Of a DNA stretch of 64,000 nt, positions 31,601 to 43,120 are shown piece by piece. The stretch covers positions 12,479,501 through 12,543,500 of the forward strand of contig OU612070.1 in the NCBI GenBank assembly GCA_914767715.1, in the 5' to 3' direction. Each line of letters begins with the position of its first letter. Within the stretch, counting starts at the first letter, position 1. The notes under the pieces are model-generated. The model had not been told where the DNA came from and searched no databases. It saw only the letters and a program-made list of their open reading frames with translations. The stretch is from Membranipora membranacea (lineage: Eukaryota > Bryozoa > Gymnolaemata > Cheilostomatida > Membraniporidae). A program made the position numbers and the translations under genes.

Positions 31601-32440
31601 AAACCTATATAACTCTTGTGTACCATTATTTGTGATACAATTTTGCTAAAATTCTGTAGACAAGTACTAAAATAAGGTTAAGATACATGCATAGTTATTA
31701 AAAACATTCACTTTTTCAACTAATATTGTTGAAAGTACACCTTTCTGTCTCCGTTACTGAAATGATAAATAATTATGATGAAAAGTATTGTTCCATCACA
31801 GTTTAACAAGCTTTGATGATTTGACTAACAGCTGGTTACCACTTATATGCCCATCCTTGTAGTCATTCCATATTTGTAGCGGCAGTCCTTTTGATCACTA
31901 CCCTGGCAAGCTTCCCTTCACACATTATACTCATATCCATGTCCAGATCACAAACTTCCTCAAATAGTGATGCCAGAAGCATGTAAAATGGCAGAGGGCC
32001 TATTCTCTTACGATGATCAAAAATGATTATGAATGAAAAAATTCTTACTAGCGGGAATATACGCAGAACAAAGCAATGTATATAACCTGTGTTTTATCCC
32101 ATTGTTCCACCCCTCCACATCATTATCATTGTTTGTATATGAGGTGTCTATACTGGGACGAGTCTTGTGGCTCCCAGCTACTCAACCATGTGTCTTTTAC
32201 ATATTCAAGAAGTTCAGCCATAACCCGATCGGTCGTCATTGTCCTGATAAAATAAAATTATGGCCATTGAAACGTCCTTACAAATGATCTACGTACCGGT
32301 GATATTACTATGCCCTTTTTTAACCCTTGCCAATGTTGCAGTTGTTCATGCTTAGCTTTAACTTATAACCCAACTAGAAAGTTCGTTATCATGATGGAGC
32401 GTTGGTGGGGGGGGAGAGTCTTGAATAGGTCCTACTCCTA
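28690..32440. other. Gene-poor stretch
   Basis: I see no supported exon, RNA gene or named element. A short match to the 800-bp dispersed repeat is at 29,100-29,145, and a trace of the minisatellite-flanking repeat (CCGACAGCCACAACACTTC) is at 29,436-29,470. Short ORFs lack support. Confidence 0.4.
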
Positions 32441-32612
32441 CTTCTACTTCGTCTGATGACAGGGCTGTTCCTACTCCTGTTCCTACTCCTGTTCCTACTC
32501 CTGCTCCTACTTCATCTAACTAAAGATGTGCTGCGCTGGGAAGTTGTCCTGTTCCTTCTCCTACGTTGTCTAGGTAACGGTGTTCTGCGCTGGGAAGTTG
32601 TCCTGCCAGTCT
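32440..32612. repeat. Internal repeats: TTCCTACTCCTG units and a 21-bp duplication
   Basis: About three TTCCTACTCCTG units lie at 32,466-32,510, followed by two copies of CTGCGCTGGGAAGTTGTCCT (near 32,531 and 32,588), 57 bp apart. On the minus strand one frame reads GQLPSAEHRYLDNVGEGTGQ and then a DEVGAGVGTGVGTGVGT repeat, interrupted by one stop. It may be a decayed repetitive exon. Confidence 0.5.
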
Positions 32613-32934
32613 CTCAATTTGTAATCTCTCGCATTTTTAACTCTCATAATCTGCATCACCATCCCAGCTAAGACTGCATTTGCATATCAAACAGCGAAAC
32701 TGAATTTAATTTTTAATTTGGTATCGAGCATCATCATCAATTCAATGTTGATATCATGTCAAGCTTCTACCTTATTGCCCGGCCATAGATCTACCCTGCA
32801 TCTATGTCGAGGCCTTGCCGGCTTGGTCCCCGTGCATGAAGCTGTAACGATAGGATATTTTTCTGCAAGCTCTTTGATGGTAAGAAACTCAGATCTGCTT
32901 TCCAGTATTTCATTGGGTTGGTGTCATCCGACTG

Positions 32935-33116
32935 TTACTTAAGTTTTAGGTATTGTTTAATCTCAACCTCCAGCTGCACGTCTTTTGTTTCTGCTACACC
33001 TTCTTCTACCTCCTTATCATAAGCTGAAAGGTTGATATAGTAACTGGGTGGAACTGTTCCTAATATTGATCGAAGAGACTTATGTGTCTGTTGACTCGTT
33101 GTACTTACTGCACTTA
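32935..33116 (-). CDS. Possible terminal exon, unrecognised
   Basis: After a TGCAG acceptor-like site the minus strand reads TSQQTHKSLRSILGTVPPSY, then a charged, Glu-rich tail ending EIKQYLKLK and a stop at 32,935. No domain is recognised. Confidence 0.3.
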
Positions 33117-33189
33117 CTGCATATAAGAGAGCTGAGTGCAGTATGTCGAAAATCAGTCCTAATGAAAACACCAATGATCTATTCAGAAA

Positions 33190-33966
33190 GGGATAGGTGA
33201 TAGGGATGCCAACATGAAATCAAGACTCCACTGAAAAGCAAGAAAGAGGAATCACCCAATTATGCAACTACCTGAAACTACTAGATTGGTGTTTAACCTT
33301 CACAAGAGGATACAACCCCCATCCTTTTGAGGGAACCTGTAGGTTATCTATAGCAGTGGCTGCGTTTTCGATGGCCATCTCACTGTCTTTGCTTGAAGGT
33401 CTAACCAAACAGTTGGGATTATTGACAAGTTGGGAACTACTCATCTCACCACAGCTGCTGATATTTTAAGAATTTCATAATATTAAGAATATATTCATTG
33501 CAAATATCAATATCAAAATTTATCAAAACATTAAATGCCATGTGAAGGCAAAATTAGAGCTCTCAAAATTCTTTCTATGTGGTATCTGTGATAAATTGTC
33601 TATGGTTGGAATAACACACATAGGCGCCAGGCACATAAAGTGATGGTAATAATTTTGTGGTAAAGCCTTTTAAAAATCACAACCATAATGTAAAGAATGG
33701 ACTGCAACCACTCAATACCTTTCCACCTATCGGAAATTTGTAATGATCGGAGCTGTCGAGCCTAAAACCATGAAGTTGTTCCAATGAAGACGATATCTGA
33801 GAGAGTTGTCCTTGGGACAGGTGGACTAAGAATGTTTTTTCTGCTTTCCAAAACTTCACTAGTCGACGCAGGCTCAAAGGCAGACAAAATAGTATAGGGG
33901 AAATTCAGTTAAATTTCCGGACAATGGACTGATGACCATTTTCATACCTAAGGCTGGCAAAGTCAT
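33190..33966 (-). repeat. Dispersed 800-bp repeat, copy B
   Basis: Counterpart of 14,409-15,200. Both start with TAGGTGATAGGGA and end at GGCTGGCAAAGTCAT. It lies about 100 bp upstream of the first exon before the Polinton. Confidence 0.8.
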
Positions 33967-34081
33967 TGACAATTTTGGTAACTGTGAAGGGAAAAAAAAT
34001 TTCTTTTTTTTGGTACACTATATTTATACCTCTTAGTTGTTAACTTTGAATTATTGATTAATTTCGACAATTTTATTTTAG

Positions 34082-35392
34082 ACTTAGCATAGAGAGCCAG
34101 GCGAGTAAGCGGAAGGCAGAAAAGGAACCAAAGAAAAGAGAGCCTCCAACCAAATAGAGGAAGCCAAAGGCCAAGACTGTGGAGATACCCTCGAGGTAAA
34201 TAAAATTAATGCTGTGGTAACAACTACTTGTCATCTCATTTATATTTTATTGATGGTTGGTACTATCATTTTAGATAATTTTGAGTTTTAAAAAGCTTGT
34301 TTACATATTTGCAATGTAACATCATGTGTAAATTTTTGAGCTCAGTCAAAACTTGGTCACCCTTGGAGTTTTGAGACTTGTGAAGCATTATACACTGTTA
34401 TAGGTTTGTAGTTACTATATATTCAACTTTTATAAATGAAGTTTAATAGTTATGTTATTATTGATTTTAAAACGTTGAATTTTTTTATGTTGTTAGCTAG
34501 TGCTGAGCAGAAGAGGCGTATAGAGGCGGCTATCCGGCAAGAGTCTGCGGATGCTCAGCTGATGCCACCCCCACCAACTGTGGTAGTGGATACTACTCCC
34601 CCTGAAGGGGATGTACCAGCTTCTTCCAGGTAAATGTTTTTTTATTTTTAAAAATTTGATTATTGAAATTGTTGGTGTTAAATTTTTTTTTTTTTGAAAG
34701 GATATATGATTTAGCAACTAACTCTATTTTAAATGAATGATATTTAGAACCACAAATCCCTGTATTGTTTACTTGTGATGACTTTATAATTTTTGTATGA
34801 TTATAATTACATATTTTGAAAAAAAAACAAATTAAAAGATGAAATAGAAAATTTTAGTTATAAGGTTATTAACATATTTTCATTTTGTTTTTTTAGCAGT
34901 GAGTATGAAGAGGATATAGATGATGTAGAAGAGATAGAGATACAGAGCGTTGATAAAGAAATAAGCAGGGGTAAGCTGCTGGGGGATGATCTTAATCCCG
35001 ATAAGTTTTTCATTATGCCCAAGGATGGGGCTTTTCACATTTTCTATGATAAAGATGCTAGAGTTTATGTTAATTCCGATGTGTGGGAGGGGGAAATCAA
35101 AATCTACCCCAACCCGCTGAAACCCACATCATCGGATCACGGAAAGTTCACCAAACTCCAATGCAAGCATTGGCAGTTTTTAGATACTCTCTGTGGAGAA
35201 TTGACGAAAGCTGTGAATGTGTGCATCGAAGTGCCGGTGAGGGTTGCGATATATGGAGACAGAGAGGGTATTAACAAATGGGGAAGCTTTTTTCCTTTCC
35301 TTAAGGTATACACCAATGACACTGGTGAAAAGTGTGTGTTGGTGGAGCTTGATGGAGAGGAAAAACTGTTTCCTCTAACAGACAATTATTAA
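34082..35392 (+). CDS. Three-exon gene of unknown function, possibly the leftmost Polinton gene
   Basis: Exons are 34,082-34,195, 34,501-34,629 and 34,897-35,392, with good polypyrimidine/AG acceptors and GTAAAT donors. All junctions are phase 2 and join in frame. Exon 1 is Lys/Glu-rich and has one in-frame TAG; an upstream start exon is not found. Exon 2 is Pro/Val-rich. Exon 3 is acidic, then has a compact 130-residue domain with FFIMPKDGAFHIFYDKDARV, KWGSFFPFLKVY and a C-terminal ELDGEEKLFPLTD. I do not recognise this domain. Strand and closeness to the dUTPase suggest it belongs to the Polinton, but no terminal inverted repeat settles this. Confidence 0.5.
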
Positions 35393-35781
35393 AGTGGGTG
35401 CTATTAAACCCAACTTGAAACAGAAGCAACATGTTGTTTCGTTAACCGTGGAAGAATTGAAACTCAGCTCTAGGCTAACAAAGCAATCTGTGCAGAAGCC
35501 TGAGCTGAGATTTGCTCATTTAATTAAATTTTGATGATACTATTAGTTCTTTTTTATCATGATTTTACTATCTTTTATTATTTATTAAGATTTGACCATA
35601 ATTTTATAAATGTTATTCCTACTATGTGATTTATATATATATACATATATATACAACTATGTCATATAACAATACAAAGAAAATCAAAAAGTCAAACCCA
35701 TTTTGTGTTATAAACACGTTATAAGTCAATATATTTCTATATTCCATGAACTAACATTTATCTATTCGGTTTGAAGGTGAC
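35393..35781. other. AT-rich intergenic DNA before the dUTPase
   Basis: It contains a short TATATATA run at 35,631-35,652. No gene seen. Confidence 0.5.
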
Positions 35782-36171
35782 ATGCTCCAATGTAAGCTAG
35801 TATCAGCTAATGCAAGACTCCCTAGCCGTGGTTGTGTAAATTCTGTTGGACTCGATCTTCATAGCGCCGAAACAGTCTTTATTAATCCTATGCAACTGGA
35901 AGTAATAAGCACAGATCTGATTATAAAACCACCAAATGGAACATAAGGACATATAACAACAAGGTCTGGTTTGACCATGAAACATAAAGTTCTAATTCCA
36001 ACTGGTATAATTGAAGCAGGCTACCGTGGTGTAGTTAAAGTCATGATGATGAATCTTGATCACAAAACATTTGTTGTAAATCCAGGTGATCGCATTGCGC
36101 AACTCATATGTGAAAAAATTTGTGCTCCAAAAGCATGTTTGTGCATTGCCACTATGGATAGTACTTCATAA
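35782..36171 (+). pseudogene. dut: dUTPase, one in-frame stop and no motif V
   Basis: The trimeric dUTPase family hydrolyses dUTP to dUMP and so keeps uracil out of DNA. Motif I (SVGLDLHSA), motif II (TRSGLT), motif III (GIIEAGYRGVVKV) and motif IV (GDRIAQLI) are present in order. A TAA at 35,944-35,946 interrupts the frame between motifs I and II; the frame then continues from 35,971. The C-terminal glycine-rich motif V (RGxGGFGSTG type), which closes over the substrate, is missing: the ORF ends about 20 residues after motif IV. It could be a host relic, but the position and strand fit a Polinton accessory gene. Confidence 0.8.
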
Positions 36172-36676
36172 AATTGTTCAGGCTTTAGGCCTTATGGAAA
36201 ATAGTTATAGATGTAATATCTTACTTTTTGTTGCCTATTGAAGAATTTTGAATGATCAAGTACAATTAAGATGTTCTGTTGGCTGAAGGTTTTGAGCAGT
36301 TCACCTATCTTCTACTGTAAAATATTATGAATTGAATGAATTTTATCGATGTGGTTTGACACTATGCAGTTATAAGATTGATGAAGTATATATAGACTGT
36401 ATAATCCCAATAAAGATCACTATTTTACAATGAACTATTTTGCAATAAATGTATAAACATTATAGTGTAGAAATGAATGAAGAAGATGTGATGTACTGCT
36501 ATTACCAGCTGTGGGATAATTTAATAAAAATGAAATATGAATTTACGATTGATTAACAAAAAATTACAAAGAATAACATTTATGGTCAAATCTTTTTAGT
36601 CTAAATGCTAATTGTGCATAAAAATACACATGTTACAAAATAGTGAATAAATAACAAATTCTTCTTGTTATTTTAG
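36172..36676. other. AT-rich intergenic DNA
   Basis: No gene seen. It may be intron or promoter region for the zinc-finger exon that follows. Confidence 0.45.
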
Positions 36677-36839
36677 GTAGTGGTCTATATTTCTGTCAGC
36701 AATGTGATAAGAGCTACAAACAGAAAACTTTCTTTGAGTCGTCACAGCAATCTACACAAGATCCGATGTGTATCATGCGGTGTGTTGTTTAACAAAGAGT
36801 GAGGTCAGCTCCCATATCTGTCCAAATGGTAAACATCAG
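36677..36839 (+). pseudogene. Zinc-finger exon at the start of the Polinton polymerase gene
   Basis: The exon lies between TTTTAG at 36,676 and a GTGAGT donor at 36,840. It reads YFCQQCDKSYKQK, then after a shift of frame LSRHSNLHKIRCVSCGVLF and a HICPNGKH end. That is one C2H2-like finger plus extra CxxC and H..C pairs. The 3' end joins in phase to the polymerase exon at 37,052. At least two frame breaks are present inside 160 bp. Confidence 0.55.
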
Positions 36840-37051
36840 GTGAGTAATGTTTCAATTGCCTCGCTTATTTAGATGGATCTGGGTATATCGCGAATTGAAT
36901 CAGGCACCATGATATATAGTGTTATTTGATTGGATGACTTTTTTATTTCTGTTTTGTTTTAATAGTATGTAACATGAATAAAATACGTGTGATTCGCCCT
37001 CTCTTGTAAAATAATGGGACGACTCCGATAAACTATACATTTTTTTTTTAG

Positions 37052-40000
37052 GAAACAATCTCTGAGAATACAGCTAACACATTGGAAGATAGGTTAGCAG
37101 CTGATCTATTTTTACAACAGGAGGATTTCTATGCTTCAGCGGGAGAAATGGAGCTTCATTATGACGGAATATATGACAGTAAGACTAGAGATCTAATTAA
37201 AAGGAACTGGTCAGCCATACGGACATATCGTAGGCAACGTAAATTCACCAGTCTATATAATGTAACAATAAGAGATAACAACATAGTGTCATCTCTCAAA
37301 GATTTTGATATGAAAAAGGTTCTCAATGACCAAGCTCATAAATTTAAGATAAATGTATCTGTAGGGTCTATACTGATAAATAATAGGATGAAACAATGAG
37401 GTATTTTCACCCTAGTGCTGGAAAAGATAGGCTTTTTGAGAAACCTATTTTGATCACAAACAAAGAGGATTTCGAGAGGTTCATTGATAGGTTGTTAGCT
37501 GAAGATCTAGTAGAGTACCTTACACGCACTAGACCTGATACATCTTGGGCACTCCACTTGATCACAAACATAAACTTTTTTGTTTACCCTATATTCAATC
37601 ATCCAATAGGTTGTTGTGGTCAACTACCTAGCCACCTGATAAGTAACAAAGCTATCATTTCATTAGAGAAAAACAGTAATGGTATTTGTTACACGGATAA
37701 TCTATGTTTGTTCCGTGCAATAGCGTATTCTAGAGGAAATCACAAAACTCTAGAGGCATCAACCAAAAGTTACCTAGACAAATATTTGACAGCAAAAGGT
37801 ATCCCCGCCTGCGAGTTCAAAGGTGTTCCTCTCAATGACTTACCCTACATAGAGGCGTTACTCAAAACCTCAATATCTGTATACACTTTAGAACCTTCTA
37901 GGTCTAGGTCTCTGACTACATATCCAGATAAGGTTAACCTTCATTTAGAGAAAAAACATTTTGTGTCATAAAAAACATCAAGCTGTATACCAAATCGTAC
38001 AAGTGCAATCACTGTGATGTTATGATGAAAAACGCGTCTTCTCTGAGAGTGCACTCAACAAGATGTAGTTCTGAAATGACCAAACATTATTTTCCTCATA
38101 GAGAATATTTGCCACCTATAACCATCTTTCAAAAACTAGAAAACGAAGGCATAACTGTATCAGAACACTTGAGGTAGTATCCCTTTTACGCTGTATTTGA
38201 TTGTGAAGTGTTTTTTACTGATGGTCAATCCGACCTTCCGACTAATACAAACACCATATCCTGGGAAGCAAAACACAACTTAGCCTCTATAAGCGTTGCG
38301 AGTAATGTAATTGGATACGACCAACCTATATGTTTTGTGAGGGAAGATAGCGCCAGTGATAGTGATATAGTACATGAGGTGTTAAAGTACTTGAATTCTA
38401 TGGCAGAACACTGCTATGAAAAACTAAGACATGAAAGGTACCATAAGGTTTTTAGAGCTCTCGAAGACAAAAAATGTCAGGCACTCAAATCAGAGCTGAA
38501 AGCTAATGAAGGTATGAATTTGGTGCAATGTCTCAAGTTTGTAAATCAAAAGTATGACAGGCTACTCCAAGAGTTAGACAACTACATTTCAGAGTTGTTG
38601 GTATTTGGATTCAATAGCTCAAGGTATGATCTCCCTCTCATCGCATCTCTTTTGATAGGGAACCATATTTCTGACCAAAACCAGTGCGGTTATGTAGTAA
38701 AAAAAGGCAGTAGTTATCAAACACTATCACTAGGCAAGTTGAAGTTCTTAGACATATCCAACTTCATAGCACCAGGATTTTCATATTCTGAATACCTCAA
38801 AGCCTTTGAGGTAAAAGAAACCAAATTCTTTTGGATACACGAACAGTTTACATCATTAGATGTTCTTCAAAGAACTGACTTCCCACGACATTGGGAATTC
38901 TATAGCTCATTGAAAAAATCAAACATCACCCTGGAAGAATACAATTATGTAAAGAGAGTTTGGAATGATAGGAAAATGACCACGCTAAAAGATTTATTAA
39001 TATATTATAACAATTGTGACTGCGTTCCATTTGTTGATGCATTGGCAAGACAGATTCAATTTTTTAGGAGCCGAGGGCTAGATATCAAGTCAGAGATATC
39101 TGTGCCAGGTTTAGCTATACGACACCGTTTTGACCTAAAAGAAAAGAAGGCGCCTATAATGTTGTTTGGCGAACAAAACAAAGATCTCTATCATTTGATT
39201 AGATCCAAAATCAGAGGTGGACTAAGTATGGTGTTTTCTCGTTATCAAGAAGTTGGAGTGACAAACATCAAAAAAGAGTATTATGATAAACAAGCCAAAT
39301 CTACTCAATCAGTTTTAGGTTTAGATGTGTCTGCTTTGTATCTTGACAACCTCACAAACAAGGCAATGCCCTGTGGAGCATTTATACGTCGGAATTCTTC
39401 AAACAACTTCAGGATAGAGAGATATTATTCACACGGGGTGAAAGCAGCTCAATGGATTGAGTGGTATGGGAATCAGAAAGGTATTGAATTTTCGCATCTG
39501 TTCAATGGAGGGGAGATTAGATTGGTTGGTGGAAATTTTCCCGTTGATGGGTTCTCGCAAAGTCATGGGTTAGTTTTACAATTTCTTGGCTGTTACTTTC
39601 ACTCTCACTGCTGCGCTGCAACTCCGATTGGTAGGCACAATAACATAGAACAAGATAAAGCCAACAAGAAGCTTACAATGGATTGTATAAAGTATCTGAA
39701 TGACTTAGGATATCAAACAGTGATAAAGTGGGAGTGTGAGTTCGACCAAGAGCTAAAAGAAAACAAGCTTCTGGCAGATTTTTGTAAAAAGCTCAATTTA
39801 GGTATTGACAACCGGCATTCTCTTTCTCAAACTCAAATTCTCAAAGGTGTAAAAGATGGATCATTTTTTGGTATGGTAGAATGCGATATAACTACTCCTG
39901 ATGAGTTAAAGCCGTATTTTGAAGAATTTCAACCTGTAGTAAAACACGCTATGGTCGACAGAGATTCAATAGGTGAACACATGAAAAAGTTCGCAGAGGC

Positions 40001-41002
40001 TAATGGCCTTCTCAAAAAACCCAGTAAATCTTTGCTATGTAGCTACTTTGCCAATCGCATTCTACTAGCAACACCTCTTCTGCAATGGTACCTTTCAAAA
40101 GGGTTAGTGGTATCCAAAATACACCAAACGATTCAGTTTTCACCTATCAAATGCTTCCAAAAATTCGGTCAAACCGTTGTAGAAGCCCGCCGCGAAGGTG
40201 ATACAAACCCTGAAACCAAAGTGATTTCTGCCTCTAGTAAGCTGATAGGGAATTCTGCCTATTGAAACTGTCTGAGAAATGTAGAAAAGTACAAAGATAT
40301 ATCAAACCATAAAGCTGATGAGACAATTGTTCACAATCTTATCAATGGAAAGAGATTTAGCCATTGTGAAGAACTAGGAGAAGATGTAGTGGAGATTGAA
40401 ATGGCCAAAAATGTGTAAAGGTTGACATACCAATACATATAGGATTTTTTGTATTAGAGTATGCCAAGTTATTAATGTTGAGGTTCTATTATGATTTTTT
40501 GTTGTATTTCATCTCTGATAGAGATTTCTGCCTCATCGAATCTGACACTGACTCACTTTACTTTGCATTGTCTACAAAAAACAGGTTCCAAGCGGTCAAA
40601 CCAGAGTTACGAGATGACTTCAAAAAAGAGTATAGCTCTTGGTTTGCAGTCGAGTTCTGCGATTTACACCAGGATGATTTCTTTGAGACAGTGTTTGAGG
40701 GTAGAGAATGGAAACCCTCAGCATGTTGTCAAAAGGTAAAGGTCTTTGATAGCAGAACTCCGGGGAAGTTTCATATAGAGTTTGAAGGTGATGGGGTTAT
40801 AGCTCTATGCAGTAAATGTTACTACTGCATCGGAAAGCAGTCAAAGCTTAGTGCCAAGGGTATCACTAAGGTTCACAACAATCTCACAGCTTCCAACTAT
40901 AAAGATGTTCTGTTTAATCAGGAAATTTCTACTGGTATAAACAAGGGTTTTAGGATTCGAGACAACACAATTTTCACCTATACCCAAAAGAAAAAGGCCT
41001 AA
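37052..41002 (+). pseudogene. polB: Protein-primed family-B DNA polymerase of the Polinton, broken
   Basis: It would replicate the element by protein priming. A TTTTAG acceptor at 37,051 opens the frame. The N-terminal region includes TDNLCLFRAIAYSRG, typical of Polinton polymerases, and a C-x2-C...H...C finger (YKCNHCDVMMKN, about 38,000). The exonuclease has Exo I (VFDCEVFF, about 38,200), Exo II (FGFNSSRYDLPLIA) and Exo III (YYNNCDCVPFVDA). The polymerase has motif A (LDVSALYL), motif B (KLIGNSAY) and motif C (DTDSLYF). Breaks: a frame change at 37,397, a homopolymer frameshift near 37,955, a TAG just before Exo I (38,176), a TGA in place of the motif B glycine (40,263) and a frameshift near 40,417. 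The product cannot be made as one chain. Confidence 0.9.
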
Positions 41003-41363
41003 ACTATATGTATGGTAAACGACCCGTACTTTCTGATCATGTTACAAAAACTCCTACATCTTTGTGAAAATACCTCATCCATATTCTTTCATTAGTAAGT
41101 TAATGCATTAACCATTAAGCGTATCGCATATTTGTTATAAATTATTATATAACCTCTCTAACCTTGTACAGATTTTATTTACATTTATTTATTTATTTGA
41201 TGCTCTTTTGCATAGACATGTCTATGCTCTTTTGTCACAGATTATTTTGCTATCATTTTATTACATAGTTCTTTTTTATTACTCTCAATTTTATAGCTAT
41301 AAAATATAATGTATTGTAAGATAGTATTTACCTCAGTTGATTTTTGTAGTTAATAGAGATATC
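41003..41363. other. Intergenic or intronic DNA with a short palindrome
   Basis: ATGCTCTTTTG occurs twice around the palindrome AGACATGTCT (41,201-41,236). A CAG at 41,334-41,336 could be an acceptor for the ATPase gene. No coding seen. Confidence 0.4.
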
Positions 41364-42026
41364 ATGACTCTCGCACTCAAGCATCCATTTAGTATGATTG
41401 TTGCTGGTCCCTCAGGGGCTGGAATGTCTGATCGTATCTCCCAATTACTCAAATACAAAGACCTTATGATTTACCCAACAATAAAAAAAATATATTTCTG
41501 TTACAGTGAGTGGCAAACTTTGTATGAGACTCCAGCATTTGATAAAGTAGAGTTTGTTCAAGGATTGATAGATGTTAATCAAATTGATTCAACAATAGAA
41601 AATCTAGTCATAATAGATGATCTTATGACCCTTTTAGCTAAAAAAGAAGGTCTTATAATTTCAGAGATTCTTACCAAACATTCACATCACAAAAATCTTA
41701 GCGTTATACTGATCACTCAAAATATGTTCGAGCGCGGCATTCACATGCGAAACTGTCAGCTAAACAGTCACTACCAGATGTTATTTAAAAATCCTAGAGA
41801 CAGGTTGCAAGTAAGCTACTTAGCTAGACAAATGTACCCTAGTGAGTCCAAGTTTATGTTGAGTGCCTACAATGACGCTGTTTCTAAAGCATATGGATAT
41901 TGGTTTATTGATCTAAAACAAGACAGTGAAGAAGTTATAAGACTTCGTACCGGTATTTTTCCTGATGAGGTATGTTATGTATACTTGCCATCCTCAAAAT
42001 CTCTTCAGTTCTCTTCAGACCTTTGA
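41364..42026 (+). CDS. A32/FtsK-like genome-packaging ATPase, Walker A lysine lost
   Basis: The ORF is open over 220 codons from the ATG at 41,364. This family uses ATP to move element DNA into the capsid. Walker A reads GPSGAGMSDR, where the family has GxxGxGK(S/T): the catalytic Lys codon AAG is ATG at 41,424-41,426. Walker B is NLVIIDDLMT. HPFSMIVAGPSG upstream and LITQNMFERG, the sensor-like strand, downstream are typical of Polinton ATPases. With Met at the Walker A position ATP hydrolysis should fail, though the reading frame has no stop. Confidence 0.88.
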   Translation: MTLALKHPFSMIVAGPSGAGMSDRISQLLKYKDLMIYPTIKKIYFCYSEWQTLYETPAFDKVEFVQGLIDVNQIDSTIENLVIIDDLMTLLAKKEGLIISEILTKHSHHKNLSVILITQNMFERGIHMRNCQLNSHYQMLFKNPRDRLQVSYLARQMYPSESKFMLSAYNDAVSKAYGYWFIDLKQDSEEVIRLRTGIFPDEVCYVYLPSSKSLQFSSDL

Positions 42027-42039
42027 CCTGTCAACAAGC

Positions 42040-42377
42040 ATGAGTAACAAACTTAAAAAACATGCAAAAACATTGAAGATTTTGTCTGAAACTGACCATG
42101 CGACTGCGAAAGCAATTGTCGAAACAGCGAGATCAGATTTAGTCAATTGTTTTACAGATGTTATAACGTGTTAAACGGGAATGTCAACCTGTCACCTTCT
42201 TACGAACGAAAATTAACCGAACATAAAAAAACCATCAGAGCTATAGCAAAGAAAAATACAAAGGCGTCAACAAAAAGAAACCATCTACAAAAAGGTGGAT
42301 TTTTGTCTTTAAACTTACCACTCGTTAGAACATTATTACCAAGTCGTTTAGGAGGACTCTTTGGTGGTAAAAAATAA
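42040..42377 (+). pseudogene. Small basic Polinton protein, one frameshift
   Basis: The first 44 codons (MSNKLKKHAKTLKILSETD...) end at a TGA/frame break near 42,165. The second part continues in another frame: VLNGNVNLSPSYERKLTEHK, KKTIRAIAKK and a C-terminal LQKGGFLS. Polintons and adintoviruses carry a small Lys-rich protein of this pattern next to the ATPase. LQKGG resembles an adenain cleavage site, so it may be a virion core protein processed by the protease; this is inference. Confidence 0.6.
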
Positions 42378-42379
42378 GT

Positions 42380-43119
42380 ATGAGTGAGGCAAAAAAATAT
42401 TTACTCATTGATGCTAGCAATGCGAATCAAATCTCTAAGCTTCTAAGTGCAAATGAGAACCTAGCCTCGCAGAGGTTGCTTCCCCCACCTACGAGAGAAA
42501 TTACTAATTTGGATAAAACTATGGCTGAGATAGCAAAGGATCAGACTCTCACTATTGATCAAAGAGTTGATAGGTACGAAAAAAATTTAAGCAACTATCT
42601 CAATTTACGCTCCTTGTCAAATAGACCAGCTCTTCCACAACCTGAACTTCAACCGAAACTAAACCCAGAAAATACTGTTTCCAATGATAATGTTGAAAAT
42701 CATATCTTAGGTATTCCAAAGCCATACAAAAAAAAGCTAAGTTATTATATGCTTATCTAGGACGACTTCCAATATCAGTGTCTGAATTAGGAGAAGTCAC
42801 AATCAATGGAAAATCCATAAAAAATAGTAATATTTCTGATTTTTTGAATGCTTCAGTTAATGCAAGGTGGGGAGACAAATACACTTCAGGTCGGAATCAG
42901 TTTCAAGAATTTATGAAAGACAAAAATGTCCCCATGTCGTTGCTCTCAAAAAATGTAGCATCTACTATAAATTCTAATGATTCAAAACCATCACCTCAGA
43001 CACCATTCTCAACTCCAGCAGACTCATACAAAACCCCGAAATCATCTCGCAAACGGCAATCAAAGTATTCACGTCAAAGTCCACTCAGGAGTACTCCTAC
43101 TGGTTGGAGTATAGGGTAA
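42380..43119 (+). pseudogene. Conserved Polinton protein of unknown function, one frameshift
   Basis: The ATG at 42,380 follows the previous stop by 2 bp. The N-terminal part is helical with PPPTREI and a Pro/Gln-rich linker; the frame breaks near 42,740 and continues as LYAYLGRLPISVSELGEVTI, then NGKSIKNSNISDFLNA and NVPMSLLSKN. The GEV.INGK.I..SNI.D pattern is common to a conserved but uncharacterised protein of many animal Polintons. The C-terminus is Ser/Arg-rich. It ends 1 bp before the integrase ATG. Confidence 0.6.
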
Positions 43120-43120
43120 T

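Noticed and set aside
33900-35800. Polinton left terminal inverted repeat
   Set aside because: I compared by eye with the reverse complement of 47,330-47,640 and found no convincing match; the ends stay open.
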